From Nectonema munidae (Eukaryota > Nematomorpha > Nectonematoida > Nectonematidae): a DNA stretch of 64,000 nt. Under the pieces are notes generated by a model that was given only the letters and a program-made list of their open reading frames with translations, ran no database searches and had not been told where the DNA came from. The stretch's first letter is position 1; the number at the start of each line of letters is the position of its first letter. Below are positions 45,450 to 56,395 of the stretch, piece after piece. The stretch covers positions 26,014-90,013 of the forward strand of contig JAUIRK010000756.1 in NCBI GenBank assembly GCA_030549495.1. The letters run 5' to 3'. The position numbers and the translations under genes are program-made.

Positions 45450-45559
45450 CAGTGGCGTAGCCAAAAAATGGAAGTTGGGGGGGGGCATGCAAGGAATTTA
45501 GGGTGGCAAGCATATTGGAAATAAAATGCCAATAACTGCCCCCTCTGGCTACGCCACTA
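45450..45559. mobile_element. 110-bp hAT short element with CAGTGGCGTAGCC ends
   Basis: CAGTGGCGTAGCCAAAAAAT at 45450 and GGCTACGCCACTA ending at 45559 form inverted repeats over 12-13 bp. The flanks TTTTACTC (45442-45449) and ATATACTC (45560-45567) agree at 6 of 8 positions. Such CAGTGGCGTAGCC termini are, from memory, widespread hAT ends in invertebrates. No coding inside. Confidence 0.8.
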
Positions 45560-45929
45560 ATATACTCCCTATTTAAAGTTATGTTTTTTATTTGTGTTTT
45601 ATTATTTATTTGTAGCGTGACTACCGTCTTTACTTAGCTTTAACGCTTAAAATAAATCCCTTCCTTCCTTTCAATTAATTATTTTATTAAAAATTAATTT
45701 ATTTTTTATTTACTATGACTAGGTTTTTTTCTATCTTTTTGTCTAGTGAGTCTCCATTTTACTTTTTGCAATTTCACTTTATAGCTTGTTTTAGCACGAC
45801 CCCTTCAAACTTTTCCTGCCCATTTATCCTCCCTCAAGATTAGGCTACTCTTTCTATTAATATTACCATCATAATTTTTATTTTAAAGTTTCGTGTAGAA
45901 ATATTTTTTCAAACATACATTTACAATAG

Positions 45930-48900
45930 TTTCATCACACACACGCGCACAACATACAGTTACAATTAAAACGTCCTCACACCATAGATCCCCCGTTCAA
46001 CTTCTTAAACCATCTCTGACCTTTTTGAACACCTTTCTAAACACACTCTTCTAGCTGATGCCCTATTAGACTTCGTAAAGCTTAAATCCGATGTCATCCT
46101 AACCCATTCTATTCTGAACAGGCACCAACCTACACATAAGCGCACCCAACAACCGTACTAACCCTAAAACTGCATAAAAAGCTCTACCCTCTACAACCCT
46201 TTTTTCGAATCAAAATTTCTCTACCTAAATCTCTCAAATTACTCAACACAGAACCTACAGTAGTAATCAAACCAATCCACCCCACTAACTCACGTCAAGA
46301 AAAATCAACTTATAAAAATTTTTGAGCAATATCCAGCGAAAACCTAAATTTTGAAAACTTAGGATCAATTATTCCCTTCAAACAAGTTGGGAAAATTGTC
46401 GAGTCAAGCTACTACATTTTTTCAAATCAAGCAACTTTACAATATGTAAGCATCTAATCTCAAATCCAAAAATTATTCTAAATCATGCGATACTAACAGC
46501 TAAAGTATCCTTTTGCAAAGTATCCTAATGCAATGTGCCTCGAATTCAGTCACTCTGCTCCCTTTGCGCCTGTCAACTGTGCACATTGTGGCAGCAGAGA
46601 TCATTTACTTAATGACAAAATGATTCAAACAAAATTAAATGCTTCAACTGCTCACAACCACACTCCACTTTTTCTACCCTTTGTCCATTCTTCACTCAAA
46701 TCCAACAAAACCTGAAAAACGACCGCAAACCTCTTATTTCCTCTTTTCTAACATCCTTCATATAAACTCAAATCATTCAATTTCTTGTTGGATAAATCTC
46801 TATTATATTCTTGCATTTAACTTTTTGACATAATATCTTTCAATGAACCTTACTCTTTTAATTCTTCTATATCCTCTCTACCTTTAAACTACACAGCCTT
46901 GTTTTCTCTCCTTCTATCGTACTTTTCTGCCTCCATTATCATGAAATCCACGATTAACCACACTCCCATCCATTTATCGTTAGATAAAAACTTCTTCTTT
47001 GTCATCATCCACACTCAACCTTTTCCAACTCTTTTCTATTCACTTTACTGCCCTCCAAAATCATCTTCAATTCCTTTGATTCTTTATCTATATCTAGATT
47101 TAAGGTTTCTTCTCTCTCTTCTTTATACCATCTTATAATTTGCTCAGATACAAACTCAAGATCCTTTCTATGGAATACTAAAGGAAATTTTCGCGACATC
47201 AATTTTCCAACTTTTATGAACTCTATAATCGATTTATTGTCGACTCTTCAAAACTTCCGACTTTATTCGTCGGCATAGATTTCACGATAACCTCCAAGTT
47301 CACCCTATCCTTCATTAAAAACTGGCAAATATCGAATAATTCTTCTGCTTCTGACCATTTCTATATTAGTTTCCAGATAAATTCGTCTCCTACTCTTCAC
47401 AATCTCTCTCACTCCAATGAATTGGTGCGCCTGTTTGAGGAACATAAGATGGCAACTTTCAACAACCCCTTCTCCTCTCTCCTCCATTTTCGAAATTGAT
47501 AATGCGGCTCTATCATTAAACAATGCCATTTCATCCAGTATTCTTATATCTACACCAACAAATTGCACTTATAAAATAAAAAACGCCCACTTTTGGAATT
47601 CAGATCTCAATTTCTCTCAAACGCGCCCTCAAACGAAATTTCAAGATTATCAGAAAATCCCCTACGCCTTGCAACATACTTTGGTATCAGAAAATTCTGA
47701 AGAATTACAAGTCTTCACTTCAAAACGCTAAAAAAAACTTTCTGAATTAAATTCACATCGCAAAATTTACAGAATTCATGGAAAATAATCACCAAAGTCC
47801 TCAACTCAAAAGATCATTTGATCTACCTCCATCCATTCACTCCAAATGCCCCGAAGGAAATCTTTTTAAAGCCACCATTTCTTTCCTCAATCTTTCCACC
47901 TTATTATCCATTTTCTGACACTCCACTTCAATCTTCCATTCGTATTCACTCGATGGATTAAATTCTAGCTCTTCTCCAAGCAACATACAACATCAAAAAT
48001 CTACAGCTCATGTTTATCCTTCTCTTATTTTCCCTTCATATGGAAAATTGGACGCCTTATTCTTATTCCGAAACCTAACATAGATTTATCTATCATCTCG
48101 AACTGGCGCCCAATTACGATTTTCAAAATTAATGTGTCGCAAAATCGTAGAAAAAAATCATGAGAAATCGTTTTATATTTTATATACATACCAATAATCT
48201 GATTAATAAATCACTGTTCGCTTACCTGCCACAAAAATACCGAAATGGCCCTCTCTAACCTCTCAACTTACATCGATTACGTTCTTACAAATCACAACGT
48301 CGCATCTATTCTTTTTCTTGACGTTTCTAATGCTTTTAACTCTGCCTGGCATCCAGCTATTAGTTTAAATATGTATTGTAAAAAAATACTCCATTCATGA
48401 TAATTTATTCATAACTATCTTTCTAATCGCGAACTCATTTTTAAACACAAATCTATAACTGCCATTCAATCTTTATCTCTCTCTACACGACAAGGAGGCT
48501 GTCTCTCTGATATCCTCTGGCTAATACTTATCAACCCTCTTGTAGACTTCCTCTCCTCTAATTGTGACTTCTTTCAATGTTTCTCCGATGATTTGCTGTT
48601 TTTCTTCACTAGCAAAACTCAACAATCAAACTTAAACAGAATTACCCCCTTCTTTCAATCATTAACGAAATTCGCAAGTACATTCAAAATTACTTTGGAC
48701 ACTTTTAAATCTACTTTATTCCCCTTTACTTGAAATTTCTCTCCCCATTTACCTCTCCACCGTTCTCTCACTGATTGACTGCCTCCATTTAAAACTATAA
48801 AGTACTATGATCTAACATTTCCAAAATATAATTGATCTAAAATGGACCTCGCACTTTGAAGAAGTCTATACGAAGCTCTCTCAAATCTTACCCATCACCA

Positions 48901-49185
48901 AACGCATCATATCTTATAAGTGGGGGCTATCTATGTCTCACTCTCGGTTTATTCACAAATATATTACTCTTCCAATTATTCAGTATGGTATTTTTCCTGG
49001 GGTCTTTTTTTCTTACATCCTAACACCCTCACTTTCCTTAACAAACTACATCTCTTGAGCCTCATACACATTACACTTGCTTTTCGCACAACCCCTACTA
49101 GTACCCTTGAAATTCTGACCGATAAAAAAAGTCTTGATCATCAAGAAGATTCTTTAATCGAATGCCCTGTGAACGGGTAAAATCT
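45930..49185 (+). mobile_element. LINE with ORF1, endonuclease and reverse transcriptase remnants
   Basis: In plus-strand order: an ORF1 end with a zinc-knuckle phrase IKCFNCSQPHSTFSTLCPFF near 46638; endonuclease-like stretches at 46980-47730 (FVIIHTQPFPTLFYSLYCPP, ISTPTNCTYKIKNAHFW); then the reverse transcriptase with motif A ASILFLDVSNAFNSAWHP (about 48305), motif B TRQGGCLSDILW (about 48487) and motif C FSDDLLFF (about 48580, the YxDD box). The 3' part runs through MSHSRFIHKYITLPIIQYG near 48930. RNase H is absent at the 3' end. Stops and shifts are numerous. It probably belongs to the same I/RNase H-type family as the pieces at 40595 and 43965. Confidence 0.75.
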
Positions 49186-49494
49186 GTTAAAAATAAATCT
49201 TTAAAAATGTTTTTTGTACACAGATTGCAGAAAATAAATTTCTGATAAAAGAAGTGCTACCAAGAAAGGATTATGCTAGAATGAATAACAAAATTAAATA
49301 ATGTATAAGGTATAGAAAAAATGACTCAGAGACTACCAGCCAATAATGAATTTGTAGCCAAAACGATGAAATCGAGATACCTAATTTACTGATAAATGAA
49401 ATATTTTGAATGAATTAAACACCATAAGTTGGTTTATTAAATAAATTAAGATAATAATTAACAGAAAAATACAGCAAGTCGAATTTATTTTGAA

Positions 49495-50700
49495 ATTTAT
49501 ATATTTGACATTGATTGACAGGTTTAATCGATTTTTTGACACGTTTTATTGATTTTCATAAAAAATGAGTATCACCACTAAATTGGGTATACTTGAAAAT
49601 GGTATATATGTGTAAAAACTTTTTATATGTATTTCAATAAAAAATTTAATTTTGGCATGAACTGTCATATAAATCAATTTTTTGAGAGGTTTTATTCTTT
49701 TTCATAAAAATAAACATCATTACTAAAGTCTAGATAGTTAAAAATAGGTGTATATGTATAAAAACTTTTATAAGAATAAAAATTTTAATTTTGACATGGG
49801 CTGTCATATAAATCAATTTTTTGAGAGGTTTTATTCTTTTTCATAAAAATAAACATCATTACTAAATTAGTTAAAAATAGGTGTATATGTATAAAAACTT
49901 TTATAAGAATAAAAATTTTAATTTTGACATGGGCTGTCATATAAATCAATTTTTTGAGAGGTTTTATTCTTTTTCATAAAAATAAACATCATTACTAAAT
50001 TCTACATAGTTAAAAATAGGTGTATATGTATAAAAACTTTTATAAGAATAAAAATTTTAATTTTGACATGGGCTGTCATATAAATCAATTTTTTGAGAGG
50101 TTTTATTCTTTTTCATAAAAATAAACATCATTACTAAATTCTACATAGTTAAAAATAGGTGTATATGTATAAAAACTTTTATAAGAATAAAAATTTTAAT
50201 TTTGACATGGGCTGTCATATTTAAATCCTTTTTTGACAGATGAATCCTGCATATTTGACAATGGGTATGATGTGTAAAAAACTTTATATAATTTATTAAA
50301 TAAAAAGTTTCCTTTTGATATGGGCTGTCATATATAAATCAATTTTTTGACGAGTTTGATTGATTTGATTAAAAAATGGACATCACCATTGAATTCAGCG
50401 TACTTGAAAATGGGTGTATATTTGTGTAAAAAACCTTATTTATTTAAACAAAACGTTCCGTTTTGAGATAAGCTGTCATATAAATCTTTTTTTTTGACAA
50501 ATTTGATTGATTTTCATAAAAAAATGAACATCACTGAATTCAACATACTTAAAAATGGAAAAACTTTATATAATTATTTTGATAAAAAGGTTCGTTTTTG
50601 AGGTGAGCTGTCATATATAAATAAATTTTTTGATAGACTTGAAAAAATGAATAACATCACTGAATTCAGCATAATTGAAATATATATCACATTGAAAATA
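49495..50700. repeat. Satellite array, ~139-bp unit, about nine copies
   Basis: TTTTGACATGGGCTGTCAT followed by ATAAATCAATTTTTTGAGAGG and a variable AT-rich tail recurs with starts near 49507, 49654, 49793, 49926, 50065, 50204, 50317, 50465 and 50600. Spacings are 147, 139, 133, 139, 139, 113, 148 and 135. The central copies are nearly identical and the outer ones diverged, the usual pattern of unequal exchange. The unit has no open frame. A partial inverted copy lies at 55625-55775. Confidence 0.9.
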
Positions 50701-50719
50701 TTTATAAAAACTTATTAGT

Positions 50720-50805
50720 ATCTGAGAAAAAGAGGGAAGGCACTTTACGCCCCTTCCCCTACAGGCCTTGTGCTGACAAATTTAGCCCATTACTAATAGG
50801 GTTAA
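50720..50805. mobile_element. End of a TTAA-inserted short element
   Basis: The minus strand reads TTAACCCTATTAGTAATGGGC from 50805, then a G-rich GGGGAAGGGGCGTAAAGTGC. The first 13 bases are identical to those at 56395. It cuts the coding sequence of the element on its right exactly at TTAA, the piggyBac target. The other end is not identified. The satellite begins immediately to the left and may be part of the insertion. Confidence 0.5.
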
Positions 50806-51540
50806 TATCATGTTCTTCTCGCGAATACACAGAATAACCTATTTATACGACTGCATAGACATGCCATTATGAAGTAAAACACTCTTCAAACTGCGCTTAG
50901 AACTGTCTAGGAATAGTCTCTAATCATTTGGATTATGCAATAGAATCCCTATTTCTTGAAGAACATAGGATATATTTGTGACAGTAAACAAATTTGTTCT
51001 TTTCTATTCCTGAAGTAGGTAACTTGTGGTTTGATTCAGTAGAGCTTCTTGTAAGTGAAAAGCTAACATTTTTGCTGCGTTTTTGTAAAGAGCTAATTCG
51101 TTCACAACGTCATTTAGCTCTTGCTGACTAAATTGCTAAGGCTTTAATGACAGATGTAGAATAAAAGGAATCGTCAGAGTCTGTTAGCATTTCTTGAGAT
51201 ACTTGCTCTCTTTTAATTCATCGGTACTATCCTTTTCAGATGAAGATAACTTAATAAAAACTCGAATTTATAGTGCAGAGTAGGACGAATTGCTGATAGA
51301 ATTTTGTCTGTTATGTCCCCTTGGGTTTTCGCCAAATCATAAAACTTCCAAAAAGTAAGCCTTTACGTTTAATTTTTGTCCAGTCAGTCACGCAATATGT
51401 TGAACCCATTTTTGTGTTGGTAACCAAGAGTAAGTCCAAATATGCTTAATAGGTTTGCTTCACAAACGATGTACCTCTTTGACGAATAAGCGTGAAATAC
51501 CCACAAATATAACACAAAGCATCAGGGTAGATATAATTAA
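50806..51540 (-). mobile_element. Fossil of an unnamed repetitive protein family (CYICG zinc-ribbon)
   Basis: The minus strand carries, in order, YPDALCYICGYFTLIRQRGT with an SFVK...AYLDL continuation, a TDWTKIKRKGLLFGSFMIW block followed by RKPKG, SAIRPTLHYKFEF, FSQQELNDVVNELALYKNAA with KMLAFHLQEALL, and RLFLDSSKRSLKSVLLHNG followed by IGYSVYSREEHDI. I recognise this order as a repetitive protein family of arthropod and other invertebrate genomes, with a CYICG finger at the N-terminus, but I cannot attach an accepted superfamily name. The copy is broken in several places, and its C-terminal half is removed by a TTAA-type insertion at 50805. Confidence 0.6.
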
Positions 51541-51544
51541 ATCT

Positions 51545-54090
51545 ATAAAAAATAGATAAATATTACATCAAACACCATATAAAAAATTTAATACCTCAAG
51601 TTGCACAAAAACTTAAGCACGCAGAACAAAATCGTCTCCATATTTAAAATCAGCAGATCAAAAATAGTTAAAAAAAACTTATGCAACTAAAAATTAAAAA
51701 AAATTTGTTGTTATGTGTTATCCATTTTAAATAGATCAAAGTTAAAATCACCATACAAATTGTTGAGTAAATTTTTGTTTTCAAGTGTAAATTATCAAAA
51801 AATTGGAAAAAAGTAATCAATTAATGATGGCAGTCTATAATCTATATATGTTTAAGATAACGTTTTTTTATATTGGAAAGTTCTATAGAGATAGATAGGT
51901 TGGTATTCAAAATAAAAAATGGTTGTCTTTAGAAAAAAAATTAATTTCATTTTTTATAAGACGCATGTGTAGCGAAACTTGTTTACGTGAATTTATTCAT
52001 TACCCGGACAATTGACAGTCTTTTAATCAAATCCGCACTTAGTTTCCTCAATACATATTGCATAAAAAGATGCACATTCATTTCGCTAATAAAAATTTCT
52101 CGTTTTAGGAACCTTTAAGTTACTCGTCACAGTGTCAAAAAACTTTTGTAAAGTTGTGAAATTCTCGTGTTTCAATCATTTGTTTGAGTGATGCTTTAAC
52201 GCATTTTATCTCTTTTGTAGCAAGTGGAAAATTGAAACTCATTGCTGAATGATTGGTCGATTCTTTTTTGTTGATAATACAGTTGTTGCACTTATATTTA
52301 GTAGAATCGTTTTTGATAGGAAATGAAGCAGAGTAATGATCAGAATAAAATGTTCAAATTGTTGTCTTCTTGCATTTTGGCGTTGTATGACCAAAGAATA
52401 ACCAATTAGCACGTTGGATGTGAGAAATAAAATCTCTAGTTTTCAGTCTAAAATATAAAAAAATTCGAAAGAAGTTTTAAACACAAGAATCTTCTTGTTC
52501 AGTATATCCTTCAAAAATGTAGATTAAGAAATGTAGATTCAACATTTCCGGTTTAGCTTATACCAAATACCAAGAAGTTTTTGTTATGTTTAGCAAAAAG
52601 AAACTTTTTTCTATCAAAATGAAAATTATTTTAAGGATTCGTTATTTTTTCTTTAAATGTTAAATCTCTTTTGATCGTAGAGATAGTTATAAAGAAGTTT
52701 AATGTTTTAAAAATGATTCAATTTGATAAGTTGTTTTCTATATATTGAAATTTTTTAAAACTTCGTACCAATTTTCAATCAACATATAAAAATAACAAAC
52801 ACCTTACAAGTTTTTATATAAAACATTTGACATTATAAAAATTAATAGTTAGTTAATCTTTTATTTTGAAGTTAGATCACTTTGTATTGGCTGACTGTTG
52901 TTCCTATAGAAAACTACATTTGCTTAACTAGTGCTTTATAATTATCTTAAATAATAGGTCTCTGATGAAAATGAACAGTATTAAAGTTTTACATTGTTTG
53001 TTTTTTTAAGGCAGAATGTTTTTTTCCTGGTTTTGAAGCAATATTTAAACTTTTTTTAACTATATCTGTTTGTTGAAATTATTAATCCCTTGTCATGGTT
53101 GGAATTTTATTGTTTCAATATCGGAAATTTTGGAATTATTCTTTTCGTTCATTTCTGACTCATATTTTGATTTTTAATAGAAGTGACATTCATCTGATAT
53201 TTTTAGATCTCGATGACCATAAAGGGAACTTATCAACTTTTCTTATTATTTTACTTCGGTGTACAAGCTTTCAATCAAATCCAGTATTTATCTATATTAG
53301 ATTTGAGTAATGGTTTATCGATTCACAATTATTATTTTCTATTTAACTGGCAAAACTTTGTACTTGTATTTAGGGATAAAAATATACTTTTCAAATATAG
53401 GCAATAGTCGTTGAGTTAAATAAGTTCCAATTTGTTCTCATATATTTTTCTTAGAATTAAAGTATAGAATAAAAGAATGAACTAAACCGAAATAAAAAAA
53501 AAGTGAATTGGAATACTATGCTTTCTCTCTGATTCCTTCCAATTTTATTTCCTTCTTTGACAATATATGTGAGTAGTATGATAAAAAATGTTCGATAGCT
53601 TTAACTTAAGCTTTCTCTTCATCACTACCTTTGAGTAAATTATTATCTGTGGTAAGTTCAAAGTTAACTATTGCAGATAAATATGAGATAAATTTTGAGT
53701 ATGACTCTAACTTTCCATTCCAATTCAAATATATGAGACCAAGGCAAATAGGTATAATATTTTTTCTGCTTTTCTATTGAGATTTTTGTTATTAAAAACT
53801 GTGATGGTAACGAAGCAAGGACCTAGATTAAATGTGCGATCTATTCCTAAAATGTTTAAGCCAGTTTTCATAGATTTGGTGGGATGTAATGGTTGATTTT
53901 GCGTATAACAAATTTTATTAGGAAGTCCATTACAATTAAGAGTTATTTATTCCAAAAATGGGTGTCCGCCTGTTTGCATACATACACTTTGTATACTATC
54001 CGCGATATTGTTCTTATATGCATGTAATTAACTATTTATTTTGCGAGATATATTTAATTTTGAGCTTCTAGGTATATCCTTTTAGGAAAT
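51545..54090. other. AT-rich stretch, no gene recognised
   Basis: Some minus-strand frames between 52000 and 52450 look protein-like (for example LKTRDFISHIQRANWLFFG and KYKCNNCIINKKESTNH), but no family was recognised. The plus frames at 53095-53407 are hydrophobic low-complexity. Confidence 0.3.
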
Positions 54091-54091
54091 G

Positions 54092-54265
54092 AGTTTTTTG
54101 AAATAAATTTTTACACGATTTCGCCCTTTTGAATTCTTCCAATACATGATTCCTTGTTACTGCATTGGTTCTTTCATACTCTTGAGCATGCCGTTTCAAA
54201 TTTCCATCAAGAGAAGGTTGTAAAGGCTTCGTTCCAATATACGCCCATAAATAAATATCTGCATC
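54092..54265 (-). other. Unrecognised protein-like frame
   Basis: A 58-codon minus frame reads DADIYLWAYIGTKPLQPSLD, GNLKRHAQEYERTNAV, then LEEFKRAKSCKNLFQK. Residue composition is that of a real protein. Just upstream in other frames NPQPNKAENVTLVDYYAKF continues the same flavour, suggesting a decayed gene or transposon. No family can be named. Confidence 0.3.
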
Positions 54266-54269
54266 TTAC

Positions 54270-55620
54270 TTAATCCAAAAAATTCGTCTCTATCATCCAT
54301 GCGTTAAAATTTTGCATAATAATCTACTAATGTAACATTTTCTGCTTTATTCGGCTGTGGATTCATTGAAACAAAGTTTTATTTTTTATATATCTAAAAG
54401 GTTCCTTATTTTTCCTATAAACAATTCAATTTTTGAAATTAAAAAAAAATTTTGGTGTAGAGTTCAAATTCCAAGGTTGGCAAAGAAAATTCTTTTATCA
54501 TTTATATATGATGAATCATTTTGTTTTAAATAAACATTTTCTAGAACATAATCTATTATATAACAAAAAATAGAAGAATAGAGCTCATTTATGACTACCC
54601 TAACTGTACTCATTTTGAGTAGAGAGCAGCCAAACAAAATATCATGGAGTCCAGTACCTCATGGGTATTTGTTTACAAGATATACATTATTTGATGTGTT
54701 GTTATTTCTCCAATAGGCGTAAAAATAGTATTTAATATTTCCTTTAAGTTGATAATTTTTTTGCATTCCTAAAATGAGGACACTACTTTTAAAACGCATT
54801 CCTATCGCTCATGTAGCAGCTGCTTTAATCATATACGTGATGACCTGACGTATAAAAGATTTGAAACTCTCACCTTAAATTGTTGGTGATACTTCTATTC
54901 CAGGATTTAATTTAGATGCAAGTTTGCCATGATTGAGCTTAAATCAATTGCAGTAATCAATATTCATCCCCGTTAAAAAATAATGATATTCAATTGAATA
55001 GGCAATTTCAATTATCTTTAGTTTATATAGAAATGTAGCGCTAACTTAACCCAGTTTTGAATTCTCTCAATTCTACATACTTTCGATATTTACTTTTCTT
55101 GTCTTGTGGCAAAATCTTTGAATGAATATTTAAAATCTAATTTTTTTTCCTATTAATTTTATTTGATAAAATAATTTATCCGAATTTGAGAGAAGTTGAT
55201 TAGAGGCCATAGTGTAGTCAGGAATTTGAACAAGAACCCAGAGAAGCACTTAACAAATCATAGACCTAAAAGGATTAGAGATCTAACACTGCATGGTAAA
55301 GTTTTGCTCGATACGCATAGACTTTTCAGATAAAGAAAGATCTCAACACTTAATTAAAATTTGCTTTGATAAGAATGAGAATCATGCTTTGCATTCACTC
55401 AACTGTTGTGTGTAGCGAAATCAAAAAAGGCAACTATCCCGCTCAGCACTCATCAAGGTCTTGATATTTTTTGAGAGGTGTATGTATACTCTAACTATCT
55501 TATTGAAAACATCCAAATCATCCTTAATATTTATAGTAAACTAAGGGCGTTTGGCGTTTCTTATCTCACCATCAATAGTAGATTTCTAAATAACATCGTT
55601 TCAAAATTAGAATTTTTATA
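54270..55620. other. AT-rich stretch, no gene recognised
   Basis: No coding block, repeat or structured element was seen between the unrecognised frame and the inverted satellite copy. Confidence 0.4.
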
Positions 55621-55624
55621 TTGA

Positions 55625-55775
55625 AATACGTAAAAAAGTTTTTAGACACAGGGAATCTGGTTGTGAATTTGATTTTTATAAAATTAAATCAAACCTCTCA
55701 AAAAATTATTTAAATATGACAGCTCGTCAAAATTAAAATTTTTATTGAAATACTAATAAAATGTTTTACACTATA
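55625..55775. repeat. Inverted partial copy of the 139-bp satellite
   Basis: On the minus strand this stretch reads ATTTTAATTTTGACGAGCTGTCAT, split here as ATTTTAATTTTGAC then GAGCTGTCAT, followed by ATTTAAATAATTTTTTGAGAGG. It matches the satellite unit of 49495-50700 in the opposite orientation, about 5 kb away. About one unit is present, diverged to the level of the outer copies of the array. Confidence 0.75.
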
Positions 55776-55778
55776 TAT

Positions 55779-56126
55779 CAGGGGCGCAAATCAGGGGGGC
55801 GAAGTGTTGGGGCATTTTTTCCTAATTTTAAATTTGGGCATTTTTTCCTACTTTTTAATTGGGGGCATTTTTTCTGCGCACCATATTCGATATGCAAATT
55901 TAATTAAAATATTTTCGCTTGAAGTATAGTATTTAAATTCACCAATTTTGTAAAAAAAAATATAAAGTAGTCTTATAAATTTAGGACTTTAGGTATGCGC
56001 TGAATACACTCTATTTTAAAGGATTGCTTGAATATTTGGTCTCCCGTGGTATTTCCAGACCACTAATTTTGAAAATTGCAAGAAAAAAATTTCGCACCCC
56101 CAATAATTTTGAGGATGTGCGCCCTG
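55779..56126. mobile_element. hAT-like short element (CAGGGGCGCA ends)
   Basis: CAGGGGCGCAAATC at 55779 and GATGTGCGCCCTG ending at 56126 are inverted with a one-base length difference. Internal GGGGGCATTTTTTCCTA-type repeats occur near the left end. The flanks CTATATAT and GTTTTTAT agree at only 5 of 8 positions, so the target duplication is weak. Length 348 bp, no coding. Confidence 0.6.
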
Positions 56127-56334
56127 GTTTTTATACCAAATGAATCATGCTGTTTTCATTTCTTAACTCATTTTTTACATTTAAAATGTGAAAATACTTA
56201 TAAGTGTTAATCAAATTTTTTTTGGAAGGGGTCATTCAACTACAATGAAAATGGTTTCAAAAGATGCAGCTAGCGATTTTAGGAAAAGTCACAAAATTTG
56301 AAGGGATATGATTCAGCCAATTTTCTACAATTAA

Positions 56335-56395
56335 TTTTTTAGTGAAGGGGGGGAGAGGCGTTTTAGCCCCCCCCCCCCAGCTCTAATAGGGTTAA
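56335..56395. mobile_element. Second TTAACCCTATTAG junction
   Basis: The minus strand reads TTAACCCTATTAGAGCTGGG from 56395, followed by a G-run and CTAAAACGCCTCTCCCCCC. It truncates the piggyBac transposase on its right after residues KKKRC, before the cysteine-rich domain could complete. The 13-bp start is shared with 50805. Confidence 0.55.

Noticed and set aside
47005-47568. Two minus frames of 65 and 87 codons
   Set aside because: Antisense to the LINE endonuclease region; no recognisable motif of their own.
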